Part shown: piece after piece, positions 40,800 to 49,587 of the stretch
Layout: each line of letters opens with the position of its first letter
Position numbering within the stretch: the stretch's first letter is position 1
Program-made: the position numbers and the translations under genes
The notes under the pieces: generated by a model
What the model saw: the letters and a program-made list of their open reading frames with translations, nothing else
The model's database searches: none
Told to the model about the DNA's origin: nothing
Source: Cognatundibacterium oligocarboniphilum
GTDB taxonomy: Bacteria > Pseudomonadota > Gammaproteobacteria > Burkholderiales > Burkholderiaceae_D
Direction: 5' to 3'
NCBI RefSeq assembly: GCF_013377855.1
Contig: NZ_JABXYJ010000014.1
Location: 1 to 49,632 of the forward strand
Length of the DNA: 49,632 nt

Positions 40800-41009
40800 T
40801 TAGCCTTTCCCGCCAGCGGCTTTGGAAAAGGTAAATATGGCTTCGCCATCCTTCATGACCGGCCCTTCAATCAGGGCGTTGGTTAATTCCGGATATGCTG
40901 CAGAGTAGAGTTCAGCGATTTTTGAAACCGAAAAAGTTGGATTGATATCAGGTAGTTTTGTGCCGTTATAGACAAAGAAACGGATCACATTTGCAATTTC
41001 GAGTGCCAT
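40800..41009 (-). CDS. PRTRC system protein C, 69 aa
   Basis: Short protein with the characteristic RFFVYNGTKLPDINPTFSVSKIAELYSAAYPELTNA, and a C-terminal Gly-rich tail (SKAAGGKG). Members are small and may be a modifier-like partner of the ThiF protein; the GG near the end is suggestive only. Confidence 0.88.
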   Translation of the reverse strand: MALEIANVIRFFVYNGTKLPDINPTFSVSKIAELYSAAYPELTNALIEGPVMKDGEAIFTFSKAAGGKG

Positions 41010-41021
41010 GTTGTGATCCTT

Positions 41022-41477
41022 TTAAAATAAATCGATCATGGTTTCCTGATCGCGAGATGCAGGGGATGCCTTTGGTGGATTTTCATTTTCTGATTGGTTT
41101 TCATCATCAGAATCTGAATCTTCATCATCATCATCGTCTTCACTGGCCTGCTTTGGAGCACTGACCGGTTTCGATTTGTTCTTGCTGGCGATCTTTGTTT
41201 TCAGCTTTTCCAGATTTTCTTTGTTCTGAATCAGCATTTCATTGATCGAAGCAAATTCTGGAGTCTGACCCTGGATGGCTGTAATAAACTCGGCATCCAG
41301 TTCTTCCGGTGTACCCACCAGTTGCATGGGAGTGACTACCGTACTGGCATCAGAATGATTCAACACAGGTGTCGTGATGACATTCAATCGGCTACCGTCG
41401 CTGTTGACCGTAATGCTGATCAAAAAGGTTTTGCATTGCTGGATGACCGGCATTAATTCTGAGAAAAATTGGTTCAT
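41022..41477 (-). CDS. PRTRC system protein E, 151 aa
   Basis: N-terminal folded part (MNQFFSELMPVIQQCKTFLISITV) and a long acidic low-complexity tail (EDDDDDEDSDSDDENQSENENP). The ATG at 41477 is preferred over 41540 because GAAAGAAAAT precedes it. Assigned by family pattern and place between ParB and PRTRC-C. Confidence 0.85.
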   Translation of the reverse strand: MNQFFSELMPVIQQCKTFLISITVNSDGSRLNVITTPVLNHSDASTVVTPMQLVGTPEELDAEFITAIQGQTPEFASINEMLIQNKENLEKLKTKIASKNKSKPVSAPKQASEDDDDDEDSDSDDENQSENENPPKASPASRDQETMIDLF

Positions 41478-41569
41478 ATTTTCTTTCAAGAAGTAGATTG
41501 ATTTGGCCGAAAAAAAGCTCCGTAATCTACGGAGCCTCACGGCATGTTGGAGACTGCAAATCTGTTCAA

Positions 41570-43399
41570 TCAGAATCGCATGACTTTAGGAACGATGGCT
41601 TTGAAATCGAAACCACAACCGAGCAGATCAGTAATCAATTCGGGTTTTTTTTTCTGCTTCATGGCAGCGTATTTGCTGTCGAGATATGAAATCAATCCAA
41701 TCTCTTTAGCCAGAACTTCCATTTCCGATTTGGTCAGCAAGTTCAGGAAGTCAGCATTGATTACCCAGTGATCGGCCAGATTGACATTGGCATATTTCAA
41801 CATGGATTTCAAAACATGCACCTCAACGCCTTTTACTGCAGAGCGCGTCAAACCGCTGAGAAGTTTTTCACGATTCTCGTTGCTCAGTGCGTCGGTTTTA
41901 GTCGCCAGAGCGGACACATCAAATGAGGATTCCTTGGTTCTTTCCTCAGTGCTGTCAGAGGCAGACAATTTAATGATTGCGTCTTTGATTGACGAACTCG
42001 ACAGATGGTGAATGTTTCCTGTGGCTGCTAACGCAAACAACAGTGACAAGCACTTTTCCGGCGACGTCATCAGAACGGCACGCAGCGCATTTCGCCAGAC
42101 ATCAACACGATATTCGACTACCCGTGTGGTTTCAATAATTGACGTGACCACCGCTTTAGTTTCAGTGGACACGGCTTTATCCTTTGCTTTGGCATCGGAT
42201 TTGGCAGTGGTACCTGAAGCTGGAGTGGGTTTCGATGCGCTGGCACCCTGATTTGGCGAAGACATTTTTTTGAATGTATCCACCTTTTCTTTATGGCACT
42301 TCACATCAAAGCATTGGTTAGTAAAAATCTTACCGAGCGAATCCGGCAATTTTGATACTGCCCCGCCGTAATTGGCGCATGCTTTACACGACTCTGCCTG
42401 TTCCTGCCCGACGCCATTGGTACCGTCAGGAACAATACGAATCACGGTATGGTTATCACCCACATTGATGAACTTCACGAGCGGAAATTCGTCCTGGAGC
42501 GATAACTTGGATTCTTCCAGCTTTTCGTCAGTTTTCTTGTCGAAACACGGACTGTTACTGCAAACACCTGACTTGATGGTTTCTGCGAACAGGCCTTGCT
42601 GCAGGTCTGAGTTAAATTGGCAGGTATTACATTCGGTTTTATCGAAAATGCACGTTGCCAACTCCTTTGCCTGGCTTTGGATGAAAGCCTTCACCTGAAC
42701 CGCGGTGAGTTTTTTCTCCAGAATGGTTGCCAGCGCCTTTTCTTGCCGCTCTTTATTCAGCGTGGCCAGTAATTCACCGATTGATACGGTAATTTGCTTG
42801 GTGTTGACGGCAGTTCGTACTGCTTGAGTCAGATTCATCAGCGCCAGACGATTATTCAATGTCGCCGGCGACCAACCTAAAAACTTGGCTGTCGCTTCTC
42901 TGTTTCCCTGAAATTCCGCCAGGACTTTAGCCGCATGCGTGGCTTCCTCCGTTGGGGATACATTGTCACGGTGATGGTTTTCCATGATCGCAGCAGCTTC
43001 CGCTTCCTGCTTACTCATGACTGCAAAGCGGATCGGCATTTCATAGTCGTCACCGAAGAGTTCCAGACATGCTCGATAACGACGTTCGCCAGCGACAATC
43101 TCTAATAAATTGTTTTCATTGACGCGAATCAGGATAGGCTGAAGCAAACCCTGTGCAGCAATGCCGGCTTTCAGTTCGTCCATATTTTGGGGATCAAAAT
43201 ACTGACGAGGATTATCACCGACTACTAACGACCAGATAGGCGTGGTGAGAGAGTTAGCGTCAATGATACGTTCAAGCCCGTCGAGTTTGTAGTAACTGCG
43301 ATCAGGGCAATCTTTACCTGAGCTACTATCAGATTCCAATACGGCTGCGCTTTGGAATTGTGTTGGATCTTGGAATGATGGTTGAGATTCGGTAAGCAT
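41570..43399 (-). CDS. PRTRC system ParB-family protein, 609 aa
   Basis: N-terminal ParB/Sulfiredoxin domain (residues ~55-155) with GERRYRA at 104-110 and ENHHRDNVSPTEEA. Then a helix-turn-helix (GNREATAKFLGWSPATLNNRLALMNL). Two Cys-rich clusters follow: CIFDKTECNTCQF...CSNSPCF, and CKACANYGG...CFDVKCHKE, possibly metal-binding. The C-terminal half is mostly helical. ParB homologues act in DNA segregation or as CTP-dependent switches; a role in element maintenance is inferred. The ATG follows GAGGACATT. First gene of the PRTRC operon, with both leader elements upstream. Confidence 0.92.
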   Translation of the reverse strand: MLTESQPSFQDPTQFQSAAVLESDSSSGKDCPDRSYYKLDGLERIIDANSLTTPIWSLVVGDNPRQYFDPQNMDELKAGIAAQGLLQPILIRVNENNLLEIVAGERRYRACLELFGDDYEMPIRFAVMSKQEAEAAAIMENHHRDNVSPTEEATHAAKVLAEFQGNREATAKFLGWSPATLNNRLALMNLTQAVRTAVNTKQITVSIGELLATLNKERQEKALATILEKKLTAVQVKAFIQSQAKELATCIFDKTECNTCQFNSDLQQGLFAETIKSGVCSNSPCFDKKTDEKLEESKLSLQDEFPLVKFINVGDNHTVIRIVPDGTNGVGQEQAESCKACANYGGAVSKLPDSLGKIFTNQCFDVKCHKEKVDTFKKMSSPNQGASASKPTPASGTTAKSDAKAKDKAVSTETKAVVTSIIETTRVVEYRVDVWRNALRAVLMTSPEKCLSLLFALAATGNIHHLSSSSIKDAIIKLSASDSTEERTKESSFDVSALATKTDALSNENREKLLSGLTRSAVKGVEVHVLKSMLKYANVNLADHWVINADFLNLLTKSEMEVLAKEIGLISYLDSKYAAMKQKKKPELITDLLGCGFDFKAIVPKVMRF

Positions 43400-43417
43400 A
43401 ATGTCCTCAAAAAAAAA

Positions 43418-43466
43418 AGGGAAACTATGCCCCCATAGGGATACATGTTTCCCTATGGGTTGACCT
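43418..43466 (-). promoter_or_regulatory. Leader hairpin, copy k, before the PRTRC operon
   Basis: Minus strand: CCCATAGGG-AAACATGTAT-CCCTATGGG, a perfect 9-bp stem, then GGCATAGTTTCCC, which offers an alternative pairing with GGGAAAC. It is followed by a T run and the ParB ribosome-binding site, so it might act as an attenuator. Confidence 0.65.
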
Positions 43467-43495
43467 ACAAATATGGCATTGCGCCAGTAAACGAT

Positions 43496-43530
43496 GCGAG
43501 TTGCCTCGCGAAGATGATTAAATATACCGC
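43496..43530 (-). promoter_or_regulatory. Promoter with GNRA-hairpin leader, copy 6
   Basis: Minus strand: -10 GGTATATTT (TATATT) about 11 nt before GCGAG-GCAA-CTCGC (43509-43496), then ATCGT and GGC-GCAAT-GCC. The stem again differs from the others by compensating changes. It drives the PRTRC operon. Confidence 0.65.
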
Positions 43531-43635
43531 ACTTTAAGAAAATTGCCAAATCCGATATCAGAGTGGGTTTGTTGCGAAAAGTTGATTTTTTTCTGTCAGG
43601 CGGAGAATGGGAATATGTTTCCTTTGGAGTCCGTC

Positions 43636-44714
43636 ATGAATACCAACTCTGTTTCCATCCTCACGCACGAACAAATTCAGCGTTTACAACAATCGATAGA
43701 AGGCCGCATCGTGGTGGTTTGCTTTGGTGCAGGCGTGGATAGCACCGCGATGCTTTGCGCCTTGCATGCTGCCAATATCCGTCCGGAATTAATTACCTTC
43801 GCAGATACCGGGGCTGAAAAAAACATCACGTACCAGCATGTACAAAAAATGAATCAGGTTTTACCATCCTGGGGATGGTCGTTAGTGACAGTATGCAAAA
43901 AAATTACGCTGGAATCGACCAGCTATGACGACCTGTTCGGCAATTGCATTGATAATGAAACGTTGCCCGCGCTAGCATTCGAAAATCGTGTTCAGTCAAG
44001 TGGAAGCAAGGTCCGCAGGACTCACATATTAAAGGCGCGAAGTCCGGCCCTGCTAAGCGCCCTCCCCATCCAATCTGGTTGAATTATCTAGAAACCGGTC
44101 AGCGGATCGTTAAACTGATTGGCTATGATGCGGGGCGTGCGGATATGCGCCGATCAAAGAAAATTCCTACATCTGATGTTGATTTTGATTATTTCTATCC
44201 TTTACAGACGCTTGGTTGGGAACGTTCCGATTGCGTCCGGGCGATTACGGATTTGCTGGGTGCGGAATTGGTGCCGACCAAATCCTCCTGTTTCTTTTGT
44301 CCTGCATCCAAAGTATGGGAATTGTTCTGGATAGCAGCGCATGAACCTGAGTTGTTGGAACGGGCGTTGTATATGGAACGCGTTGCCCTGACCGGCAAAC
44401 ATTCCCGATTTGATGAAGTTGAATTTGGCGCATCATGGGAAGAATTGGTGCGTAACGCAGATCGATTTCCATCCACCGCAACTACAGTCGGCTTGGGCCG
44501 CAGTTTCAGCTGGAACCAGTGGGCCAGAGTCAATAATGTGGTCGATGCTGATTTCAGAGTGTGGCGCAGCGCTGAATCCATCGAGCGTTTTATTACCTCG
44601 GCAGCGGCACTTCAGACATCGGACAACGCACTGGATCGACGCTTTTCTGACCCGGAACGCAAAGTGATCCCCATTCTCCCAGCGCAGCAGGCGTTTACGT
44701 TCGAAACAGAATGA
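43636..44714 (+). pseudogene. PAPS-reductase-like ATP-pyrophosphatase, frameshifted
   Basis: N-terminal half: PP-loop IVVVCFGAGVDSTAML (GAGVDST, residues 31-37) of adenine nucleotide alpha hydrolases. It then goes out of frame near 43985. Shifting by one base gives KSCSVKWKQGPQ (the family's CSxKWK) and continues, without a stop, through IWLNYLETGQRIVKLIGYDAGRAD and a CFFC cluster to 44714. The break lies in an A run (GAAAATCG), so one missing A explains it: a real mutation, slippage, or sequencing error. GGAG precedes the ATG. Plasmid and phage relatives are of unknown role; some relatives act in DNA phosphorothioation. Confidence 0.8.
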
Positions 44715-44805
44715 CCACAAATATCGTATTGCTTTTGCATGGCCTGCAGTCCGTTGATTGCAGGATACTTCATCGGTATCAGTACCTAACCGGGAGCTAC
44801 TTGTC

Positions 44806-46005
44806 ATGTCAGCTATTTTTCGCGTGCTGGTAAATAATCAAACATACACCGACCGTTCAAGCCACGCTCTGCAATCCGCGCTTTCTCATGCCTATCACAA
44901 GAGCGAAGCATTCTGTATGTGCCATTCACAACCGGTGAAGCTGATTATCAAGTGCTATCACAAGGGCACTTTGAATGTGATGCATGGACTGGCTCGGTGG
45001 CCAGAAACAGGGTTTGACCATCATCAGGATTGTCTGTTTTTTGGAGATAATCCAATTGATCGACTTCAACACGCCCTGCCCGCCGTGGTAAAAACAGAAG
45101 AAGGCCTGCAGAGAATCTATCTGGAAGCCGGTTTGGAATTACCTTCAAAAGCCAGCGTCCCGGGGCAATTAAAATCATTTAAATCGAAGTCCGCTGAGGT
45201 AAAGCGAAACCGGCTGGACGATGCTACGCTGCTCAATACACTATGGAGAACAAGCAGTTTGAATATTTTCCGTGGAAAATCGACTCAATGGTTTCAAGCG
45301 TGCTATGCAATACTCAATGCAGCCAAGCGCTTCATCATCAATCAGTCCGGCGCAACGCTTGACCAGTATTTACTTATCGCTGCGGCTAACCACGATAAAC
45401 TGATCAATGCCCATAATCAAACTGTGATGGCGCATGCCGGCAATGGAAAACACCAATTGTTGGTGATCGGTAGGCTACACCATATTCACCCTGAAAAAAA
45501 ACGCCAAATCCTGCCACTGAAAGAATTCAGCGGCATTCCACGCATTTCAGTTCAGCGAGAGCAATTGGAATCGTTCCTGAACGCGCATCAGCATGTGGGG
45601 GACAACTCCATTGGCCAGACCAGCAAAATCATGCTTGCTCGTATAGCGCCAGACAATAAGGAGTGGTGGAATTGCGAGTCGTTAAATGGAATGATTACCG
45701 ATCAGAATCTTATCCCATGCAACTCCATCGCTGAGTTAGCTTTCGCGGCTTTTCTGGTGAGCCAGGAGCGACGCTTTGTCCGCATTATTCATGAGGGTCC
45801 GGATGACTTGCAATCACGTTGCCAATTCATTTTGATTGACGGTTTCCCCAGAACATACTGTGAAGTCTTCGATTCACTGTTACAGGATGGTGTGGATAAT
45901 ATTGCTCTGCGCGGCAAATTTTTCGAAGGATCAGGCAAACGCTATCTTTCCTGGATTCGCGAAGATGGTTCACCCTTTCCTACGCTTCCTGAAGTTCAGA
46001 ATTAA
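44806..46005 (+). CDS. DUF1173-family protein, 399 aa
   Basis: The N-terminus FCMCHSQPVKLIIKCY followed by GLARWPETGFDHHQDC (C37, C39, H72, C76) matches the zinc-finger-like start of DUF1173 proteins of plasmids and ICEs, whose role is unknown. The C-terminal half (FVRIIHEGPDDLQSRCQFILIDGFPRTYCEVFD) is unassigned. The ATG at 44806 is preferred, GGGAG lying ~10 nt upstream. Confidence 0.75.
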   Translation: MSAIFRVLVNNQTYTDRSSHALQSALSHAYHKSEAFCMCHSQPVKLIIKCYHKGTLNVMHGLARWPETGFDHHQDCLFFGDNPIDRLQHALPAVVKTEEGLQRIYLEAGLELPSKASVPGQLKSFKSKSAEVKRNRLDDATLLNTLWRTSSLNIFRGKSTQWFQACYAILNAAKRFIINQSGATLDQYLLIAAANHDKLINAHNQTVMAHAGNGKHQLLVIGRLHHIHPEKKRQILPLKEFSGIPRISVQREQLESFLNAHQHVGDNSIGQTSKIMLARIAPDNKEWWNCESLNGMITDQNLIPCNSIAELAFAAFLVSQERRFVRIIHEGPDDLQSRCQFILIDGFPRTYCEVFDSLLQDGVDNIALRGKFFEGSGKRYLSWIREDGSPFPTLPEVQN

Positions 46006-46080
46006 CGCGAATCCAGAATTTGACTTCCTGTCGTTTCGTGAGATTCTGCATCTATTCCCACCACGTATAAAGGTAATGAA

Positions 46081-46938
46081 ATGTTTAAAAATTGGATGAT
46101 GAAACTGTTGGTGCTGACAGTATTCCTAACCCCTATCGTGTATGCCGACGATTGCAGCAGTCAATTCTATAACGGCCAGGCACCGCAGCTGTCTGCGCAA
46201 TTGCAATCCCGAACCACCTTTCTCTGTTTTGAACAGTATGCGCTGACCTACTCCGGCGTGACGCGCTCCCCATTATGGACAGCGGAATACCTGACTAATA
46301 ATCGCGTCAAGGAAGCACGCAGATTAAAGCGACAGGACAGTTTTCATGAGGAAGACCGGTTGCCGGTTTCTGATCGCAACACGCTGAAGGATTTTAAGGG
46401 TATTGGCAGGCTGTCCATTGACAGGGGCCACATGAGTCCCAATAGCGACTTTTCGACCTACTCTGCGCAGTTTGAATCGTTTTCACTGGCGAATATCATT
46501 GCCCAGGACTCAAACAATAATCAGATTCTGTGGGAAGGCATCGAGTCGGCTACGCGGACATTGGCAACACAGCATGAAAAACTCTTTGTCGTCACCGGTC
46601 CAATCTTCGATCAGCGAGATCATCTGCTGAATGGCCGGATCATGATTCCGACGCGTATTTTCAAAGCGATTTATGACCCCAATCGCAAAGAAGCCGCTGC
46701 TTACATCGTCCAAAATGCACCGGGTATGGATTATGAGGTGGTCAGTATTCACGATCTGGAACGTCAGATCGGCATCAACGTCTTCCCTGGCATTACTGAA
46801 TCCATCAAAATGAAAGCGGCCAGACTGCCTGAGCCAACTCCGCACAATGACAAAGGAGGCCGGTCACATTCACGGCATGCCGCAAACAATGACATGTCTG
46901 CGGTCGTGGAGCGTGGTTTGAAGGCCATTTTCCGATAA
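46081..46938 (+). CDS. Secreted DNA/RNA non-specific endonuclease, 285 aa
   Basis: Signal peptide (residues 1-22, hydrophobic LLVLTVFLTPIV, cleavage near YA-DD). The nuclease domain of the beta-beta-alpha-metal family has the DRGHM motif (114-118, general base H117) and NIIAQDSNNNQ...WEGIE with the metal-binding Asn (about N146) and Glu. A typical family enzyme degrades DNA and RNA in the periplasm or outside the cell; on conjugative elements it might act in DNA uptake or competition. AAAGGTAATGAA precedes the ATG. Confidence 0.9.
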   Translation: MFKNWMMKLLVLTVFLTPIVYADDCSSQFYNGQAPQLSAQLQSRTTFLCFEQYALTYSGVTRSPLWTAEYLTNNRVKEARRLKRQDSFHEEDRLPVSDRNTLKDFKGIGRLSIDRGHMSPNSDFSTYSAQFESFSLANIIAQDSNNNQILWEGIESATRTLATQHEKLFVVTGPIFDQRDHLLNGRIMIPTRIFKAIYDPNRKEAAAYIVQNAPGMDYEVVSIHDLERQIGINVFPGITESIKMKAARLPEPTPHNDKGGRSHSRHAANNDMSAVVERGLKAIFR

Positions 46939-46975
46939 GCAGCGCCAGCAGATTTTAATTTTTGGAGGTTAATTC

Positions 46976-47263
46976 ATGGACATGCGTACAGACATTTTTT
47001 CCGAATATCCATTTGGTCAGATTGCTTTGAGAAAGTTGGCACCGGTCAGCGCCAATTTCCGACTCTATGCAGCAGGATGGCTAGGTAACGGCAAGGTTTA
47101 CGATGTTATGAGCGTGACAGGAGCAGAGTTCAGGGAGGCCAAGTCCGGCGACAATCAAGGGAAACTCTGTATTAAAATTCCTAACACGTCGCGCACTGTT
47201 CATGTCACTGCAGAAGAAATGCGGAAATTTGACCAGGCCGGTAACAAGAACAGTAAAGCCTGA
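46976..47263 (+). CDS. Hypothetical protein, 95 aa
   Basis: Beta-rich small protein: GQIALRKLAPVSANFRLYAAGWLGNGKVYDVMSVTGAEFREA. GGAGG lies 8 nt before the first ATG. Unrecognised family; same strand and close to the nuclease gene. Confidence 0.6.
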   Translation: MDMRTDIFSEYPFGQIALRKLAPVSANFRLYAAGWLGNGKVYDVMSVTGAEFREAKSGDNQGKLCIKIPNTSRTVHVTAEEMRKFDQAGNKNSKA

Positions 47264-47308
47264 TACGGCTACTGATTTAATTTCATAAAAGCAGAAAGCT
47301 CACAGCGC

Positions 47309-47914
47309 ATGGATACGCTCAATGTCGAAAAATTGCGTCAACTGACGGAGAAGTTGCGGTCTCAAGGTTTAGGCGATGAGGCAAACAAATTTGCCACTCT
47401 GCTGTCTGAGTATGAGTGGCTGCGGAATGACCGGTATTATGCCAAGCTTCGTCCCGGCGAGCGGTATGACCGTCTGCAATCTCATGAAGCTGCTGCAAAG
47501 GCGCTGGAAAATGTCCAGACCGAGAGTTATGACGGCAGGAATGCTGTCAATAGCCCTAACCTCGCGGCGTTCATGGTGCTGGATGATCTGAGTTGCCGAT
47601 GCCAATTGAAGCAGGCGCTGGACTTGGTTGATATTGCCGACAGGTATGCGATCACCGATACCATCACTGAAATCCTCCGGCAAGCTACTTCGTCTGCATC
47701 ACCGGCTAAACCACAGCTTTTGTATGGTGACAAAACCGACCCTTTGCACATTCACTACCAAAAGCATTTGCAAAGTTTGGTAAAAAACGTAAGCGCGTTC
47801 CAACGTTCTTATGTACGCTACGGATCAGATCATGAAGAAACCCTTGCAGCCTGGGAGTCTTTGGAAAAGTCCCATACCGATGCTGCCGACCTGCTTTCGA
47901 CCCCCATTATCTGA
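47309..47914 (+). CDS. Hypothetical protein, 201 aa
   Basis: Helical protein; the N-terminal region (VEKLRQLTEKLRSQGLGDEANKFATLLSEYEWL) may form a coiled coil. No domain is recognised. There is an AGAAAG stretch near the start but no strong ribosome-binding site. Confidence 0.6.
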   Translation: MDTLNVEKLRQLTEKLRSQGLGDEANKFATLLSEYEWLRNDRYYAKLRPGERYDRLQSHEAAAKALENVQTESYDGRNAVNSPNLAAFMVLDDLSCRCQLKQALDLVDIADRYAITDTITEILRQATSSASPAKPQLLYGDKTDPLHIHYQKHLQSLVKNVSAFQRSYVRYGSDHEETLAAWESLEKSHTDAADLLSTPII

Positions 47915-48011
47915 CCGTTACTTGGCAAGACCGGGTTTGCAGCGCACCTGGTCGATCATAACAGCCGGGCTTTGTCAGCATTCATGAAATTAGAAGGAAG
48001 GGATTTTGAGC

Positions 48012-48521
48012 ATGTGGAACTGGATCAAAAATCTGTTTTCATCCAACGGACGCAAATCATCCCATCAGGCAGAGATGCAGCTGCAAGAAGCAAAATCTTG
48101 CCAGGATGAATTCCGGCCACACTACCGGGTTCGCTGCCCTAAGTGTTTTAATACGCACTTTGTTCCAACGCCCGGTTTGTACACCTGCCCTGTGCTTGGA
48201 AATCAGTCACAGTTTGAAGCTCGGCCATCGCGGTCAGATGATTTTTTGACCGGCTTTTCTGTTGGCACACTAATTAGTGGCAATGTTGGTGGTGGATTTC
48301 TCGGCGGCTTATTGGGTGGATATTCAGGCGGTTTTTTAGGCGGGATGCTGGCAAGCCATTCAGACCACGGCGACAACCGCAGCACTTTGAATTTCAGCCA
48401 AAGTGACTCAGATACCAGTTCAGGCGGAAATTTCTTTCAAGACTGTGACACAGATTCAAGTAATTTTGACTGTGGCAGCTGTTCGTTCGATTCTGGTAGC
48501 TGTAGTAGTGATGACGACTGA
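48012..48521 (+). CDS. Gly-rich and Cys/Ser-rich hypothetical protein, 169 aa
   Basis: Three parts: a CPKC...CPV zinc-ribbon-like region (residues ~42-65), a Gly-rich hydrophobic segment (GGGFLGGLLGGYSGGFLGG), and a Ser/Asp/Cys tail (CGSCSFDSGSCSSDDD). Architecture resembles small membrane-associated proteins with a glycine zipper. Start may be the TTG two codons upstream. The tail overlaps a convergent gene. Confidence 0.6.
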   Translation: MWNWIKNLFSSNGRKSSHQAEMQLQEAKSCQDEFRPHYRVRCPKCFNTHFVPTPGLYTCPVLGNQSQFEARPSRSDDFLTGFSVGTLISGNVGGGFLGGLLGGYSGGFLGGMLASHSDHGDNRSTLNFSQSDSDTSSGGNFFQDCDTDSSNFDCGSCSFDSGSCSSDDD

Positions 48522-48853
48522 CTAAATCCTTGTTTGTCTATGAGGATACGTTGTTCATGCAGTGATTCGATCACGATGCGCCCATCATTAAATATCCACG
48601 TTCTGTGTTTGTTGGATATCCGATCATCCCAGTAACAAGGGTCTGTATCTAAATTTTCCCAGCCGTGATCCCAGCCGTACACATGCATCCTTCGATCCCA
48701 CTCTGACATTGGATAGCCTGAATACCCATCTTCAACCTCATTCATAATCTGCTTCAACAATGCCAGCGCGCCTTCACGCGAGTCGGCAGATTCGGCTAAT
48801 TGCAATCGTTGCAGGAAAATCTTAAAACGTTCGGATTTTGTTTTTTGCGTCAT
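48437..48853 (-). CDS. Hypothetical protein, 138 aa
   Basis: MTQKTKSERFKIFLQRLQLAESADSREGALALLKQIMNEVEDG, then a Trp/His/Tyr-rich middle (WDRRMHVYGWDHGWENLD). Its 3' end overlaps the convergent gene at 48012 by 85 bp. The last ~25 residues (Ser/Gln-rich) may only reflect the overlap. The helical body is convincing. Confidence 0.6.
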   Translation of the reverse strand: MTQKTKSERFKIFLQRLQLAESADSREGALALLKQIMNEVEDGYSGYPMSEWDRRMHVYGWDHGWENLDTDPCYWDDRISNKHRTWIFNDGRIVIESLHEQRILIDKQGFSQSSSLLQLPESNEQLPQSKLLESVSQS

Positions 48854-48879
48854 GCTAATGATGATTCTGCAATCTGCAA

Positions 48880-49218
48880 TTAAGACGTGAGTAAAATCTC
48901 ATAGGTCTTACCATCATGCCCTATGAGTATCACTGAGGTGGTCCATCCTTTAACTTGCGGCACAATTCTGTATTCAACCGCGTTCTGGTTTTGATCACGT
49001 GCAGTCACTTTGGTGTGCCAATGTTGAGTATCCGCGATAGACCAGTTCTGAAATTTTCTCGCATCAATACAAAAGTCTGTGGATACCTCGACCTTGAATG
49101 TGGTCAGGGACTGCGCCTGCATGTTGTTCACCACTTCACTGGCCGTCAACTTGCAAGCCACGGCCTGGGTGGTCAACAAAGCCAAACACAGAAGCAATGG
49201 GATAAGCAATTTGTTCAA
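48880..49218 (-). CDS. Secreted hypothetical protein, 112 aa
   Basis: Signal peptide: MNKLLIPLLLCLALLTTQAVA, cleavage near residue 21. The mature part has two cysteines and beta-rich composition. Unknown role; likely periplasmic. Confidence 0.65.
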   Translation of the reverse strand: MNKLLIPLLLCLALLTTQAVACKLTASEVVNNMQAQSLTTFKVEVSTDFCIDARKFQNWSIADTQHWHTKVTARDQNQNAVEYRIVPQVKGWTTSVILIGHDGKTYEILLTS

Positions 49219-49251
49219 TTTCTGAATCCTTATAATTTTTGTCCCGCTAAA

Positions 49252-49587
49252 TCATTCCATCGAGTCACTTTTCGTTATAAGCATCTGAACCACTATGCCA
49301 TCGACTGTTACATCCTGTACTGATAAGAGACCTGCTGGATATATTTGCTCATTACCGAACGAATCTTGAGAAACCACTGGTTTTCCGCAAAATTTCGAAA
49401 CTTTAAGGGTCATGGCACCATCCCTTTCACGCTTAACATCACTCACATAACTTTGGCAGATCAATCCTTCTTCCGTTTTTGTTTTCGGAAGACCTACAGT
49501 AACACCACCAGTTTTCAGTGTAACGACTGACAATACTTTATCTTGAGCAAAAACTGATGAAGAGGCAAAAACAAGAGCAATTGACAT
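49252..49587 (-). CDS. Secreted protein with IS-derived start, 111 aa
   Basis: The first ~14 residues (MSIALVFASSSVFA) are the end of a signal peptide, with cleavage before QDK. The ATG and the ribosome-binding site (GGGGAGG) lie in the terminal sequence of an IS200/IS605-type element, so the original 5' end was replaced by insertion. The mature part has two cysteines; function unknown. The shortened signal may export poorly. Confidence 0.6.
   Translation of the reverse strand: MSIALVFASSSVFAQDKVLSVVTLKTGGVTVGLPKTKTEEGLICQSYVSDVKRERDGAMTLKVSKFCGKPVVSQDSFGNEQIYPAGLLSVQDVTVDGIVVQMLITKSDSME

Noticed and set aside
8180..43466. Reading the recurring GCGGG hairpins as a REP/BIME-like mobile repeat
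   Set aside because: Always in gene orientation, close to start codons, and with conserved pairing rather than conserved sequence.
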